Numbered from the stretch's first letter, positions 1-7,903 are shown. The stretch: DNA of 64,000 bases from Lachnospiraceae bacterium (GCA_014804785.1 JAAUZD010000054.1:1-64000), one strand, 5' to 3'. Translations and numbers: made by a program. Notes: generated from the letters alone by a model not told the origin.

Positions 1-377
1 AATATGAAAAAAGGGAAAATGACCATTTGCATGCATCGGTGATGGATTTGATTGTGCGGGCAAATAATGCGATATTTAAGGAGGCGAAGGATATGTGTAT
101 GTGCAAGGCATTGGAGGAGTTGATGGCAGATGAACTTGAGGCAAAAAGGGCAGAGGGGATAAGACTTGGAATAGCTGAAGGAAGAGCCGAGGGAAGGGCC
201 GAAGGAAAAGCTGAGGGAAAAGCCGAAAATGTGTTGGAACTTTTAGAGGATTACGGTATGGTTCCTGAGGAACTTCAGCAAAGAATCTTATATGAACGAA
301 ATCTGGATGTTCTTGTCCGTTGGCTTAAGTTGGCAGCTCGGGCAGGTTCTGTTGAAGAATTTCAAAATGCAATGTAA
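1..377 (+). CDS. Rpn-family (PD-(D/E)XK transposase-like) protein, C-terminal part
   Basis: The reading frame is open from the left edge of the window, so only the C-terminus is seen. It carries a run of charged tetrapeptide-like repeats (AEGR, AEGR, AEGK, AEGK) at roughly 180-230, followed by a helical tail. This arrangement is typical of the C-terminal arm of Rpn-family proteins (recombination-promoting nuclease, PD-(D/E)XK fold), which are common in clostridia. The catalytic domain lies outside the window. The first internal start-like codon (TTG at 27) has no obvious ribosome site, which supports a start further upstream. Its stop overlaps the next ATG by one base. The family call rests on the repeat-rich tail only. 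Confidence 0.6.
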   Translation, partial: YEKRENDHLHASVMDLIVRANNAIFKEAKDMCMCKALEELMADELEAKRAEGIRLGIAEGRAEGRAEGKAEGKAENVLELLEDYGMVPEELQQRILYERNLDVLVRWLKLAARAGSVEEFQNAM

Positions 378-586
378 TGCTTAGCAGATGGAAGGTGCGG
401 GCGGATAAGTATGACAAGCAAACACGAGTAAACAATTGGATTTATATCCGAATACACCAAAAGAAAAATATGTGGGCGAAACCGATTATTGATATTCTTG
501 ATGAGATACCTGTAGAAAATGATATAAGCAAAGTTAAGAATTTAATTGTACAAAATGGATATATCTGTATGGCAGAAAAGAACTGA
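377..586 (+). CDS. Small hypothetical protein downstream of the Rpn gene
   Basis: A 69-residue frame starts in a TAATG overlap with the preceding stop. It has no recognised domain, signal peptide or membrane segment and is rich in Lys, Asn and Ile. Coupling by overlap is the only argument for translation. It could equally be chance sequence after the end of the Rpn gene. I do not recognise it. Confidence 0.3.
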   Translation: MLSRWKVRADKYDKQTRVNNWIYIRIHQKKNMWAKPIIDILDEIPVENDISKVKNLIVQNGYICMAEKN

Positions 587-675
587 TAAATTAATCTCTG
601 AGACCCATCTATAAATCTTTCTCCATGTATCCAAATGTAAAAGGAAAAAAGTCAAATTTTTTAGTGCCAATGTGT

Positions 676-774
676 TTAAATCCCAATTATGCCAATGGCA
701 TCTTTTACAAGTTCAAAGCTTGCACCTACATCAGACAATTTTGCAGCATCTTCTTTCATCGACATTTCTTTCAT
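676..774 (-). CDS. Possible 32-residue small protein
   Basis: A short frame begins at an ATG preceded by GGAAAG five bases upstream. It ends 34 bp beyond the decayed membrane-protein gene on the same strand. The peptide begins MKEMSMKEDAAKLSDVG and ends with a hydrophobic Ile/Gly stretch. It has no double-glycine leader motif and no cysteines. It might be a small coupled protein or the tail of a decayed gene; nothing further can be said. Confidence 0.25.
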   Translation of the reverse strand: MKEMSMKEDAAKLSDVGASFELVKDAIGIIGI

Positions 775-807
775 TGACTTTCCTTTTATCTCCCCAAATT
801 CAGATTA

Positions 808-1289
808 TCATTTAATTATTGTCATAATCCAAGCAACAAATGCGCTGAAAAGCGGATAAGAAATTAATGATCCAAACCATTTTATTGCCAGTGTTTTTAC
901 AGGAATATATGGTTTTAAATCTTCCGTACCAGGAATAATCCAAGTCTTCGTTTTTCCTACCCAATACCAATCAATAAAAATCTTGTCAAATAATCCCATA
1001 ATAAGTAATATAATAATCATTTGAATAAATCCATCTAAAAAAGTCCCGACTCCGTTAATACCATATACCATATAAGGAACAAGAAAAATAATTGGAATAA
1101 ATAATGCAATCGTTGAAATAATTGTATTCCTTTTAATTCTCTCTCTTGTTGTTAAACCCAACTCAACTACTCTTTCTTGTACATTTTTTCATAAAATGTA
1201 ACTAATCCAACTGGACCATTTGCAATACCTATTACACAAATAATAAGCAATATAAAACACATTACTATACTTTCAAACAAAATAATCAT
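808..1289 (-). pseudogene. Polytopic membrane protein broken by a frameshift
   Basis: The ATG at 1289 has a good GGAG site and opens a frame with one transmembrane helix. That frame stops after about 40 codons. A run of six A (six T on the given strand, 1184-1189) marks the break: adding one base fuses the first frame to the long downstream frame. The product would be about 157 residues, reading through YEK, NVQERVVELGLTT and three more membrane helices. The joined peptide across the break looks like one continuous protein. I know no function for this membrane family. It is either a real one-base deletion in a homopolymer or a sequencing error. Confidence 0.6.
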
Positions 1290-1505
1290 ATCTCATTTCT
1301 CCTTCATAAATTTAATTTTCCCTCCCGACAAACTGGAAATTTGCTGCTCTAAATTATCATGAGCATCCAGCAAATTCAAGTATAGGCTGGTGAAATTGCC
1401 GGAGTTTTATTCAAGCAACCATTATTTGAAAAGAGACTTCTGAAATGTCATTTTTAGCTATTTCTTTTATCATAATTTCTTTCTCCAAATATCAATTTTA
1501 TGAAT

Positions 1506-2927
1506 CTAAGCAATGCAATGCTTTTTCTTATAAGCTTCTTTCAACAGAAATATTAGCTTATAGACTCCTACAACAATTAGAATTCCTGTATTTACATATA
1601 ATACTAAGTACAAATCTTTTACAAATAACCACAATACCCAAAAAGGTGTTCCCACAATTAATGGAAGACATAACAAAATCATAGGAATCCCAATATGACA
1701 TATACTGTCAATTACATAAGTTTTTGATTTCTTTTCTTTTTTATTCCATTGAACAATTGCAGCTATAGAGTATATACTTATGAAGCAAAGAAAAAGGCAT
1801 ATCGCATCAATTACCAAATGTAATATAATGTATAAATTAGGTAACTCCTGTCTTTCCTCTCCTATGAGTGGATTCACAATATTTCCGATAAGATTATTAC
1901 ATACTAAATAATCATTCATATTAACCAGGACAACTACAGCAATGTCTTTTTCCGGAATAATAAACATATTGGATGTATAATTCTCTACCAAGACAGCGTG
2001 CCATAGCATCGGCTGACTAAACATCTTAGTTGAGTATTGCCATCCCATACCATAATAATAAGAGCCATCATCAACCGATATATAATCATAAAACATACTG
2101 TGAATGCTCTCTTTGCTTATCACACCTTCTCCGTCATTTAAATACATCTGCAGATATCTACCCATATCTGATACGCTCGATGAAAGATAACCTGCAGGAA
2201 CATTCGTCCACGTTCCATTTGTTATTTTTTCCGGATAGTCCGGATTACCGGCAACAGGAATACCGAAATAATTTCTATATCCATCTATTAAACCATTCTC
2301 TTTGCTCTTTTCAAGAGATGCTGCAGAATGTTCCATGCCTAATGGAGTAAAAATATTGCTTGTTACATACTCTTCATAGCTCATTCCGCTTACTGCTTCA
2401 ACTACTAATCCAAGTAATCCGTAATTTGCATTTGCATATACATGACTACCATATGAGTCTGTCCTTCTAAGCTTTCCAAATGTCTGATATGTTGTTATCC
2501 CACTTGTCTGATTAAGAAGATTTCTTATGGTTATTTTGTTATAATCTGTATCATCTATAAACCATTCCGATGCATCAATGTACTCAGATATTGAACTGTC
2601 TAAATCAATCTTTCCTTCTTCTACGAGTTGCATAATGGCTAACGCTGTAAATGATTTACTCATGGAACCAATTAGAAAAGGGGTATCAATACTGTCACAA
2701 TTTCCACAAGTTTCTTGGAATAATACATTATCCTGATCGACAACTATAACAGCCATCCCTGGAATATTGTATTTTTCCACATCTTTCGCAATTTGATTAT
2801 TGATCTCATCGTAATCTTGTTGCGTCTCTTCTGATGCAAAAACATTGTTCTCACAAAACAAAAAACAGAACATAATAAACACTATACAAGCACACCATCT
2901 ACATATCCATAATTTTTTGTTCGCCAT
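1506..2927 (-). CDS. Beta-lactamase-fold serine hydrolase with C-terminal membrane region
   Basis: A class C beta-lactamase/penicillin-binding-like hydrolase acting outside the membrane. There is an N-terminal signal segment ending near VFASEE. The catalytic Ser-x-x-Lys is SMSK near residue 88, and a YAN motif follows at about residue 165. Three hydrophobic helices close the protein, so the enzyme domain would be tethered to the membrane. The usual third motif (HGG, HTG or KTG) reads WHAVLV here, so the glycines are missing and activity is uncertain. The ATG at 2927 has GGAG 12 bases upstream; a TTG at 2933 is the alternative start. It lies 36 bp after the ATPase gene and may be co-transcribed. 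Such proteins act in cell-wall peptide or ester hydrolysis; the substrate is unknown. Confidence 0.85.
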   Translation of the reverse strand: MANKKLWICRWCACIVFIMFCFLFCENNVFASEETQQDYDEINNQIAKDVEKYNIPGMAVIVVDQDNVLFQETCGNCDSIDTPFLIGSMSKSFTALAIMQLVEEGKIDLDSSISEYIDASEWFIDDTDYNKITIRNLLNQTSGITTYQTFGKLRRTDSYGSHVYANANYGLLGLVVEAVSGMSYEEYVTSNIFTPLGMEHSAASLEKSKENGLIDGYRNYFGIPVAGNPDYPEKITNGTWTNVPAGYLSSSVSDMGRYLQMYLNDGEGVISKESIHSMFYDYISVDDGSYYYGMGWQYSTKMFSQPMLWHAVLVENYTSNMFIIPEKDIAVVVLVNMNDYLVCNNLIGNIVNPLIGEERQELPNLYIILHLVIDAICLFLCFISIYSIAAIVQWNKKEKKSKTYVIDSICHIGIPMILLCLPLIVGTPFWVLWLFVKDLYLVLYVNTGILIVVGVYKLIFLLKEAYKKKHCIA

Positions 2928-2962
2928 GTTCAATCAAATCTCCATAAACCTAATTTTATATA

Positions 2963-4303
2963 TTAACTCTTTCTCTGTTCCAGCGCCAACCCAATCAGCC
3001 GATCCGCCTGATCCGCCATAAACAGCGGAATGTTCAGCACATCATCATCCAGCTTTAGGTTATCCAGAGAGAACCGCACACGAAGCTTGACCTGATCCGG
3101 GAACAATTCCTTGAATTTCTTGAGGCTCTTGCTGGTGGTATTGGTCTCAGATTTGACCTCCACGGGGAAAATATCATTTTCCCGCTGAATGAGGAAATCC
3201 ACCTCATATGGCGGGTTATTCTGGCTCCAGTACCGAGGAACCACTTCAAACTGCGTGATCAAGGTCTGCAGCACAAAATTTTCAGTCAGTGCGCCCTTGA
3301 ACTCGGTAAATAGGCGGTTCCCCTCCCCGAAAGCCGTAGGAGCCAACTGTGCCAGACGACGGAGCAATCCCACATCCACCAGATAGATCTTAAATGCGGA
3401 CAGATCATCGTATGCAGTCATCGGCAGACCAGGAGCTGTACTACGGTAAATTTTATGCACCAGTCTAGCATCCACCAACCACTGCAAAGCATCCTCGTAT
3501 TCACGGGCTCTTGCGCCTTCTTTGACAACTTTATAGATAAATTTCTTGTTTTCTCTTGCCAGCTGGGACGGCACGGACTTCCAGACCATAGAGATTTTTG
3601 GAAACTCACTGATGTTGGGATGCTTGGCAAAGTCACGTTCATAGGCACCGATGATTCCGGATAGGGCTTCCTGCATAGCAGAAACATCCCGTGCTTCCGT
3701 CCACATCAGGATCGATTCAGGCATGCCGCCGGTAACATAGTACATCTTCAGTTTCTCGTAAAGAGGGTTAAAGAAGGCATCCGGAATCGGTTCTATGGTA
3801 TCCACACTTTCCAGATACTTAGCGAGATTCTCATTGCCGTTGGCAAGCAGGAATTCAGTGAAAATCATGGGGTCAATCTGCATGAAGTTGACCCTGCCCA
3901 CCGGAAAAGAAGATGGTTTCGCAAGAGCTATTCCCAACAGAGAACCGGCGCAGGCAATGTGATACTGTGGAGCATTCTCGCAGAAATACTTCATAGAGTT
4001 GATGACCTTAGGGCAATCCTGCACCTCATCAAAGATGATAAGGGTCTTTTCCGGCACGATCTTCTGACCACTTGCCAGCATTAGATTCTGTAGGATGCGA
4101 TCTACATCTTTGGTGGTCTCAAAGAACTGCTTATATTCCTCATTTTCGTCAAAGTTAAAATAGGCAGTATTTTCATAATAGCGTCTGCCGAATTCCTTAA
4201 GAATCCATGTCTTTCCTACCTGCCGCACACCCTTTAAGATCAGCGGCTTGCGATAGGGTGAATTCTTCCAGTCCAGCAGTTTCGATAAAATCAATCGTTC
4301 CAT
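2963..4303 (-). CDS. ATP-binding protein, AAA_14/DUF4143 family
   Basis: A 446-residue ATPase of the clostridial AAA plus DUF4143 type. The Walker A motif GVRQVGKT is at residues 25-32 and the Walker B-like IIFDEVQDCP near residue 95. A C-terminal domain carries YEVDFLIQ followed by PVEVKSE near residues 370-390, a PD-(D/E)XK-like signature. Proteins of this architecture are abundant and often multi-copy in gut clostridia; the cellular role is not established. A fragment of a related protein lies at about 58.7-59.1 kb. The length is normal and the gene looks intact. The serine hydrolase follows 36 bp downstream. Confidence 0.9.
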   Translation of the reverse strand: MERLILSKLLDWKNSPYRKPLILKGVRQVGKTWILKEFGRRYYENTAYFNFDENEEYKQFFETTKDVDRILQNLMLASGQKIVPEKTLIIFDEVQDCPKVINSMKYFCENAPQYHIACAGSLLGIALAKPSSFPVGRVNFMQIDPMIFTEFLLANGNENLAKYLESVDTIEPIPDAFFNPLYEKLKMYYVTGGMPESILMWTEARDVSAMQEALSGIIGAYERDFAKHPNISEFPKISMVWKSVPSQLARENKKFIYKVVKEGARAREYEDALQWLVDARLVHKIYRSTAPGLPMTAYDDLSAFKIYLVDVGLLRRLAQLAPTAFGEGNRLFTEFKGALTENFVLQTLITQFEVVPRYWSQNNPPYEVDFLIQRENDIFPVEVKSETNTTSKSLKKFKELFPDQVKLRVRFSLDNLKLDDDVLNIPLFMADQADRLIGLALEQRKS

Positions 4304-4487
4304 AGAAGCACTCCCTCACACTATTATTGGATTTTATGTGTTGTGAAATCACATTTTTATTATATGTTGAACTTGTGGGAATTACAACCCATATCACAAA
4401 ATTATGCCTATCTTAGAGGCAAAAATCACACTTTTACCTCATTCTTTTGTGTTGCTTTTGTGTTGGCGTTTTTGCAAATTCCTTCTT

Positions 4488-4769
4488 TCACTTTGTTTCA
4501 TTTACGATTCCCTGCCTTTTTACTGCTCCCACAGGACATTTTTCATAGCAGTTTCCACAGTGCAGACAATGTTCTTGTATAATCTGAAATGGCTTGCCGG
4601 ACATAATACATTTTTGTGGACAGTTCTTCATACACTTGCCGCAGCCAATGCAACTCCGCGAGATATAATACCCTTTTTCAGTTATCATCGCATTCCCATA
4701 TTTATCTACAGTCGCAAAATTTAACACCCCAACATATTGCAGCTTCTTTAAGCAGGTTTGCGCATCCAT
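4488..4769 (-). CDS. Shortened flavin-binding/ferredoxin protein, two 4Fe-4S clusters
   Basis: A 93-residue protein. The first 28 or so residues match the start of the pyridoxamine 5'-phosphate oxidase-like flavin-binding domain (LQYVGVLNFATVD then YGNA). They run directly into a dicluster ferredoxin: CIGCGKCMKNCP and CLHCGNCYEKCP. Full-length relatives are about twice this size or more, so the core of the flavin domain appears deleted in frame. GGAGG nine bases before the ATG supports the start. It is the last gene of the radical SAM/nitroreductase operon, 18 bp after the nitroreductase. It may serve as an electron carrier for either enzyme; that role is inferred. Confidence 0.75.
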   Translation of the reverse strand: MDAQTCLKKLQYVGVLNFATVDKYGNAMITEKGYYISRSCIGCGKCMKNCPQKCIMSGKPFQIIQEHCLHCGNCYEKCPVGAVKRQGIVNETK

Positions 4770-4787
4770 AACTTTACACCTCCGAAT

Positions 4788-5366
4788 TTATTCTATAATC
4801 AAAAACCGATTGTCTTTTCTTGGCTTAACCCACGGATAAGCACCATCACAATATCCCAATATTACAAAGCAGCAGGCTGTGTATGTATCGGGAATGTTCC
4901 ATTCTTTCAATAATGCCCTTCCAACTTCATTGTCAAAGGTTTCTTCCCCTCTTGCAACGATACATGATGCAATCCCTAAATTTGCAGCCTCAAGCACCAT
5001 ATTTTCAGCACAGCAAAACGCATCGGGAATACTGTATAAAAAATTCCCTGCGCCAAAAATAACGCATACCGTAGGTGCCCCATAAAAGCCACTCTTTATA
5101 TTAGGATTATCAATAACACTTGGCTGTTCTGAAGAAACATGCCCTCCTGCAAGTCTGCTTCGGTCAAAACGTGCAAGGTTAAGCCTGCCGATTTTCTCAG
5201 CTAATTCTTTGTTATGAACAGCAACAATCCTTGCCCTCTGCCCTCCTCCTGCATTTGGTGCGTATAATCCTGCTTCAATGATTTTTTCCAAAGCTTCCCT
5301 GTCAATCTGCTTATCCTGATATTTACGGATAGACCTGCGTTCCTTCATTATATCTAAAATATCCAT
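4788..5366 (-). CDS. Nitroreductase-family flavoprotein
   Basis: An FMN-dependent oxidoreductase of the nitroreductase fold, 192 residues from the chosen start. The N-terminus MDILDIMKERRSIRKY is the typical FMN-phosphate region. A later APTVCVIFGA segment and the IASCIV stretch also fit the family. The frame extends upstream, but the ATG at 5366 has a consensus AGGAGG and starts one base after the stop of the radical SAM gene. Translation is therefore coupled. Nitroreductases reduce quinones or nitro compounds or oxidise peptide heterocycles; here it could process the neighbouring cysteine-rich peptide or act in thiol/quinone defence. The divergent HxlR regulator fits both roles. Confidence 0.88.
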   Translation of the reverse strand: MDILDIMKERRSIRKYQDKQIDREALEKIIEAGLYAPNAGGGQRARIVAVHNKELAEKIGRLNLARFDRSRLAGGHVSSEQPSVIDNPNIKSGFYGAPTVCVIFGAGNFLYSIPDAFCCAENMVLEAANLGIASCIVARGEETFDNEVGRALLKEWNIPDTYTACCFVILGYCDGAYPWVKPRKDNRFLIIE

Positions 5367-5367
5367 A

Positions 5368-6426
5368 TTAAACCTCCTTCCAACATTGCGGATCGGGTGC
5401 ATACATATTTCCTGTGTATCCATAACTCACAGCCGGACATCCCCTGCAGAACCCACGAAGCTCACACTTGTTACATTTTTCAAATTTATTAAAATCCCGA
5501 TACTGTTCCATTTTTGCGCTCATAAAAAGGTCATACATAGAAGTATCGAATACATTTGCGATTTTGCTCTCCATTCGCCGACAGGCATATACATCACCCG
5601 TCGGAAGAATTGTCATATGGCTGATTGCACAGTGGCAGCCATCATATATCATTTTCTTGTCAGCATTTTCCGGTATTTTAAAAATCCCTTTTTCATACAA
5701 AAATAATGTCCATAAATGGTCTTTCAGTTGAAATGTAGTGTTTCTGTCTTTATATTGTTCGTATTTCACCCAACATTTCTCCAAAAACGCTTTGTACTCA
5801 AGAGGCGGGATATGATATTCCTGAAAGAAATCATCTTTGTGATTTCTTTTGCTTTCCTGCCCGCTTGTAGGACAGTATCTTCCGAACGCAAACACATCAA
5901 CATTTCTATCTACTACCCAATCAATCATCTCTGGAAACTCATCTTTATTGACACATGATACGGTAGACATGACCGCACAATACATTCCTGCTCTCTTGAT
6001 ACATTCAATCTTTTCTATCGTAATATCAAAAGAGCCGGGCTTTCTGAATTTGTCATGCGTTTCTCTCATTCCGTCCAGTGAAAGCTGATACTTTCTGCAA
6101 CCATACTCATAAAGCCTTTTACATACCTCATCAGTCAAGTGGAATGGATTGCCTAAAATACCAAAAGTAATATTATGTTTTTTTAGTAATTCACAGAGTT
6201 TCCAAAAATCTTTATGTAAAATCGGGTCACCGCCTGTAATGTAAAAATATGGTGTGCGATCTAACCTTTCACACATATCCATACAGCTTGAAACTACCGT
6301 TTCCATTTCTTCATATTTCATCTGTCTCAGGCAGATATTATTACCCTCTGAAAAAATATAACAATGTCTGCATCTTTGGTCACATTCATCTGTTATATGC
6401 CATTGATACGCAAAGTATGGTTTCAT
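5368..6426 (-). CDS. Radical SAM/SPASM peptide-modifying enzyme, ACGX type
   Basis: A 352-residue radical SAM protein starting at the ATG at 6426, which has AGGAGGG 9-10 bases upstream; the longer frame overlaps the peptide gene and is rejected. The cluster motif CDQRCRHCY lies at about residues 14-22. The C-terminal SPASM domain has the cysteine set CHC, CRRM, CNKC, CRGC and a late CWKE, enough for auxiliary 4Fe-4S clusters. SPASM enzymes of this kind modify ribosomal peptides. The gene immediately upstream encodes a peptide with repeated ACGxACG motifs. That matches what I recall being catalogued as the ACGX radical SAM system. The chemistry is unknown; a cysteine-centred crosslink is plausible. 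Confidence 0.9.
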   Translation of the reverse strand: MKPYFAYQWHITDECDQRCRHCYIFSEGNNICLRQMKYEEMETVVSSCMDMCERLDRTPYFYITGGDPILHKDFWKLCELLKKHNITFGILGNPFHLTDEVCKRLYEYGCRKYQLSLDGMRETHDKFRKPGSFDITIEKIECIKRAGMYCAVMSTVSCVNKDEFPEMIDWVVDRNVDVFAFGRYCPTSGQESKRNHKDDFFQEYHIPPLEYKAFLEKCWVKYEQYKDRNTTFQLKDHLWTLFLYEKGIFKIPENADKKMIYDGCHCAISHMTILPTGDVYACRRMESKIANVFDTSMYDLFMSAKMEQYRDFNKFEKCNKCELRGFCRGCPAVSYGYTGNMYAPDPQCWKEV

Positions 6427-6464
6427 TTTGGGTATCCCTCCTAAAGTTTTACTTTTTGGTATAA

Positions 6465-6496
6465 TCATGGACACACAAAAAACTGTGTGTCCATGA
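6465..6496 (-). promoter_or_regulatory. Perfect 13-bp stem-loop between peptide and radical SAM genes
   Basis: TCATGGACACACA and TGTGTGTCCATGA form a perfect 13-bp inverted repeat with a 6-base loop. It lies in the 112-bp gap between the precursor stop and the radical SAM start. No U-run follows directly on the minus strand. It is more likely an mRNA-stabilising or partially terminating element that keeps peptide mRNA in excess over enzyme mRNA than a full terminator. Confidence 0.6.
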
Positions 6497-6538
6497 CCAC
6501 TTTGATGCGCTATGTATCTTGCAAATCGAAATTTACTT

Positions 6539-6742
6539 CTATTTCGGATCGCTTGCTCCACAAGCACAGCCACAGGCTGATGCAGGCTTTTCCTCTGGTT
6601 TCGGGTCTGCAGCCCCACAAGCACAGCCGCAGGCTGATGCAGGCTTTTCCTCCGGTTTCGGGTCTGCTGCCCCACAAGCTGAACCACATGCTGATACAGC
6701 ACTTGTGCCAGCAAACGCAGCGACATTTTCAAGATTACTCAT
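6539..6742 (-). CDS. ACGX-repeat peptide precursor
   Basis: A 67-residue peptide with AAGGAGG about eight bases before the ATG. Residues 1-17 form a leader-like segment. Then come two full copies of a 19-residue unit, ACGxACGAADPKPEEKPAS (18-36 and 37-55), and a shortened third unit ending ASDPK (56-67). The first unit has Ser where the others have Cys, giving two, three and three cysteines per unit. It is the first gene of the operon with the radical SAM enzyme, nitroreductase and ferredoxin protein, so it is almost certainly the enzyme's substrate. Apart from its radical SAM partner I see no dedicated protease or exporter nearby. The mature product is unknown. Confidence 0.88.
   Translation of the reverse strand: MSNLENVAAFAGTSAVSACGSACGAADPKPEEKPASACGCACGAADPKPEEKPASACGCACGASDPK
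6542..6691 (-). repeat. 57-bp tandem coding repeat of the ACGX peptide
   Basis: Two nearly identical 57-bp units (6691-6635 and 6634-6578) are followed by a 36-bp partial unit. They match at DNA level as well as protein level, which suggests recent duplication and variable copy number between strains. Confidence 0.85.
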
Positions 6743-6774
6743 GATAGTTACCTCCTTAATTTGTTTGCTTGATT

Positions 6775-6810
6775 TTCTGACCTCTTTGGTCTATACTTAG
6801 TATAAATTGC
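6775..6810 (-). promoter_or_regulatory. Palindromic operator over the ACGX operon promoter
   Basis: TATACTTAGTATA at 6792-6804 is a 13-bp palindrome (six-base arms, one central base). Read on the minus strand it provides TATACT as a possible -10 box about 50 bases before the peptide start. Overlap of a palindrome with the -10 is what a divergently encoded repressor such as HxlR would use. No strong -35 is visible. Confidence 0.45.
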
Positions 6811-6830
6811 AACAATCGGAAATGAAAGTA

Positions 6831-6873
6831 CGCACTATTTTATTATATAGTAATCTTTTTCTTAGTTAGTGCG
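6831..6873. promoter_or_regulatory. Spaced inverted repeat CGCACTA / TAGTGCG
   Basis: CGCACTA (6831-6837) and TAGTGCG (6867-6873) are exact inverted copies 29 bp apart in the divergent region between the peptide operon and the HxlR gene. They could be two half-sites for the regulator or part of an RNA hairpin in the regulator leader. Weak evidence. Confidence 0.3.
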
Positions 6874-6908
6874 AAAAAGAATGTTATACGCTATAGGAGG
6901 TGTCCTTT

Positions 6909-7235
6909 ATGCTGACAAAAGACGAACTGCCAGCCTGCCCTGTTGCCACAACACTAATGTTGATTGGAAATAAATGGAAGATATTTATTGTGCAAAGACT
7001 GTTAGACCGTCCCTGGCGGTTTAATGAACTGCAAAAGGATATTCCCGGCATCAGCCAGCGGGTTTTAACAGATAATCTTCGTTCTATGGAAAATGACGGT
7101 ATCATTACACGTACTGTTTATCCCGAAGTTCCTGTACGGGTGGAATATGCCTTAAGTGAATTAGGTAATACAATGCGTCCAATTATTGACTCTATGTTTG
7201 AGTGGGGAACAATGTATCAGGGGTTGGTACGATGA
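6909..7235 (+). CDS. HxlR-family transcriptional regulator with conserved N-terminal Cys
   Basis: A 108-residue winged-helix regulator of the HxlR/DUF24 family. The start at 6909 is set by AGGAGG nine bases upstream; the GTG at 6900 overlaps that site and is rejected. ACPVATTLMLIGNKWK is the family's opening, with the single cysteine near residue 9-10. In Bacillus relatives such as YodB and HypR this cysteine senses thiol-reactive or oxidising stress, and they control nitroreductase or quinone reductase genes. Here a nitroreductase lies in the divergent operon, so the parallel is close. The gene's TGA overlaps the ATG of the following response regulator. Confidence 0.9.
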   Translation: MLTKDELPACPVATTLMLIGNKWKIFIVQRLLDRPWRFNELQKDIPGISQRVLTDNLRSMENDGIITRTVYPEVPVRVEYALSELGNTMRPIIDSMFEWGTMYQGLVR

Positions 7236-7897
7236 AAAATATTTTAATTATTGACGACGATATCAATATAGGAAACATGCTGGAAGAGCTCCTCACCAAG
7301 GAGGGTTATCAGATTACCCGGGCTTATTCAGGAACAGAGGCTCTGCTTATCCTCTCTTCCCAAACTCCCGATCTCATACTGCTGGATTTGATGCTTCCCG
7401 GCCTTGACGGCAAGGAACTACTGCCCCATATTAACGGAGTACCTGTCATTGTCATCAGTGCAAAAGCAGGGACAGAAGATAAGGTCGAGTTGCTGCTTGG
7501 CGGTGCCGCAGACTATGTGACCAAGCCATTTAATATAGACGAGTTGTTGGCTAGAATTACCGTGCAGCTTCGGAATGTTTCCGTGAAAGGTTCCGGTTCT
7601 ATTCTGGAATATGAAGATATCCGCATTGATACCATCTCCCACAGTGTAAGCGTATGCGGACAGGCAGCCCGGCTGACCCGGACAGAATATGCCATTTTAA
7701 AACTCCTTATGCAAAATCCCTCACAGGTTGTGACCAAAACCCTGCTTCTTGAACGTTTAAGCGAAGATACCCCCGATTGTATGGAAAGTTCCTTAAGGGT
7801 ACATATCAGCAATCTGCGAAAAAAGCTGCGGGACTTAAGCGGAAAAGATTACATTGAAGCAGTCTGGGGAATCGGTTTTAAACTGAATGAAGACTAA
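7232..7897 (+). CDS. OmpR-family response regulator
   Basis: A 221-residue regulator from the ATG at 7232, which overlaps the previous stop in an ATGA. Receiver domain: IIDDD at residues 5-9, LLDLMLPG with the phospho-acceptor Asp near 51, and TKPFNIDELLARI with the conserved Lys. The C-terminal winged helix ends with EAVWGIGFKL. Its cognate kinase is probably the one at 9899, separated by the exporter genes. Direct repeats at 7904-7945 just downstream are a likely binding site for it. Confidence 0.92.
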   Translation: MKNILIIDDDINIGNMLEELLTKEGYQITRAYSGTEALLILSSQTPDLILLDLMLPGLDGKELLPHINGVPVIVISAKAGTEDKVELLLGGAADYVTKPFNIDELLARITVQLRNVSVKGSGSILEYEDIRIDTISHSVSVCGQAARLTRTEYAILKLLMQNPSQVVTKTLLLERLSEDTPDCMESSLRVHISNLRKKLRDLSGKDYIEAVWGIGFKLNED

Positions 7898-7903
7898 CTA
7901 AAT

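Noticed and set aside
6427-6732. N-terminal extension of the radical SAM frame
   Set aside because: It reads through the peptide gene in another frame; AGGAGGG and the family-typical start lie at 6426.
6519-6800. Plus-strand frames opposite the ACGX peptide gene with Ala/Gln-rich repeats
   Set aside because: They are antisense shadows of the 57-bp repeat; the minus-strand frame has the ribosome site, operon partner and known family pattern.
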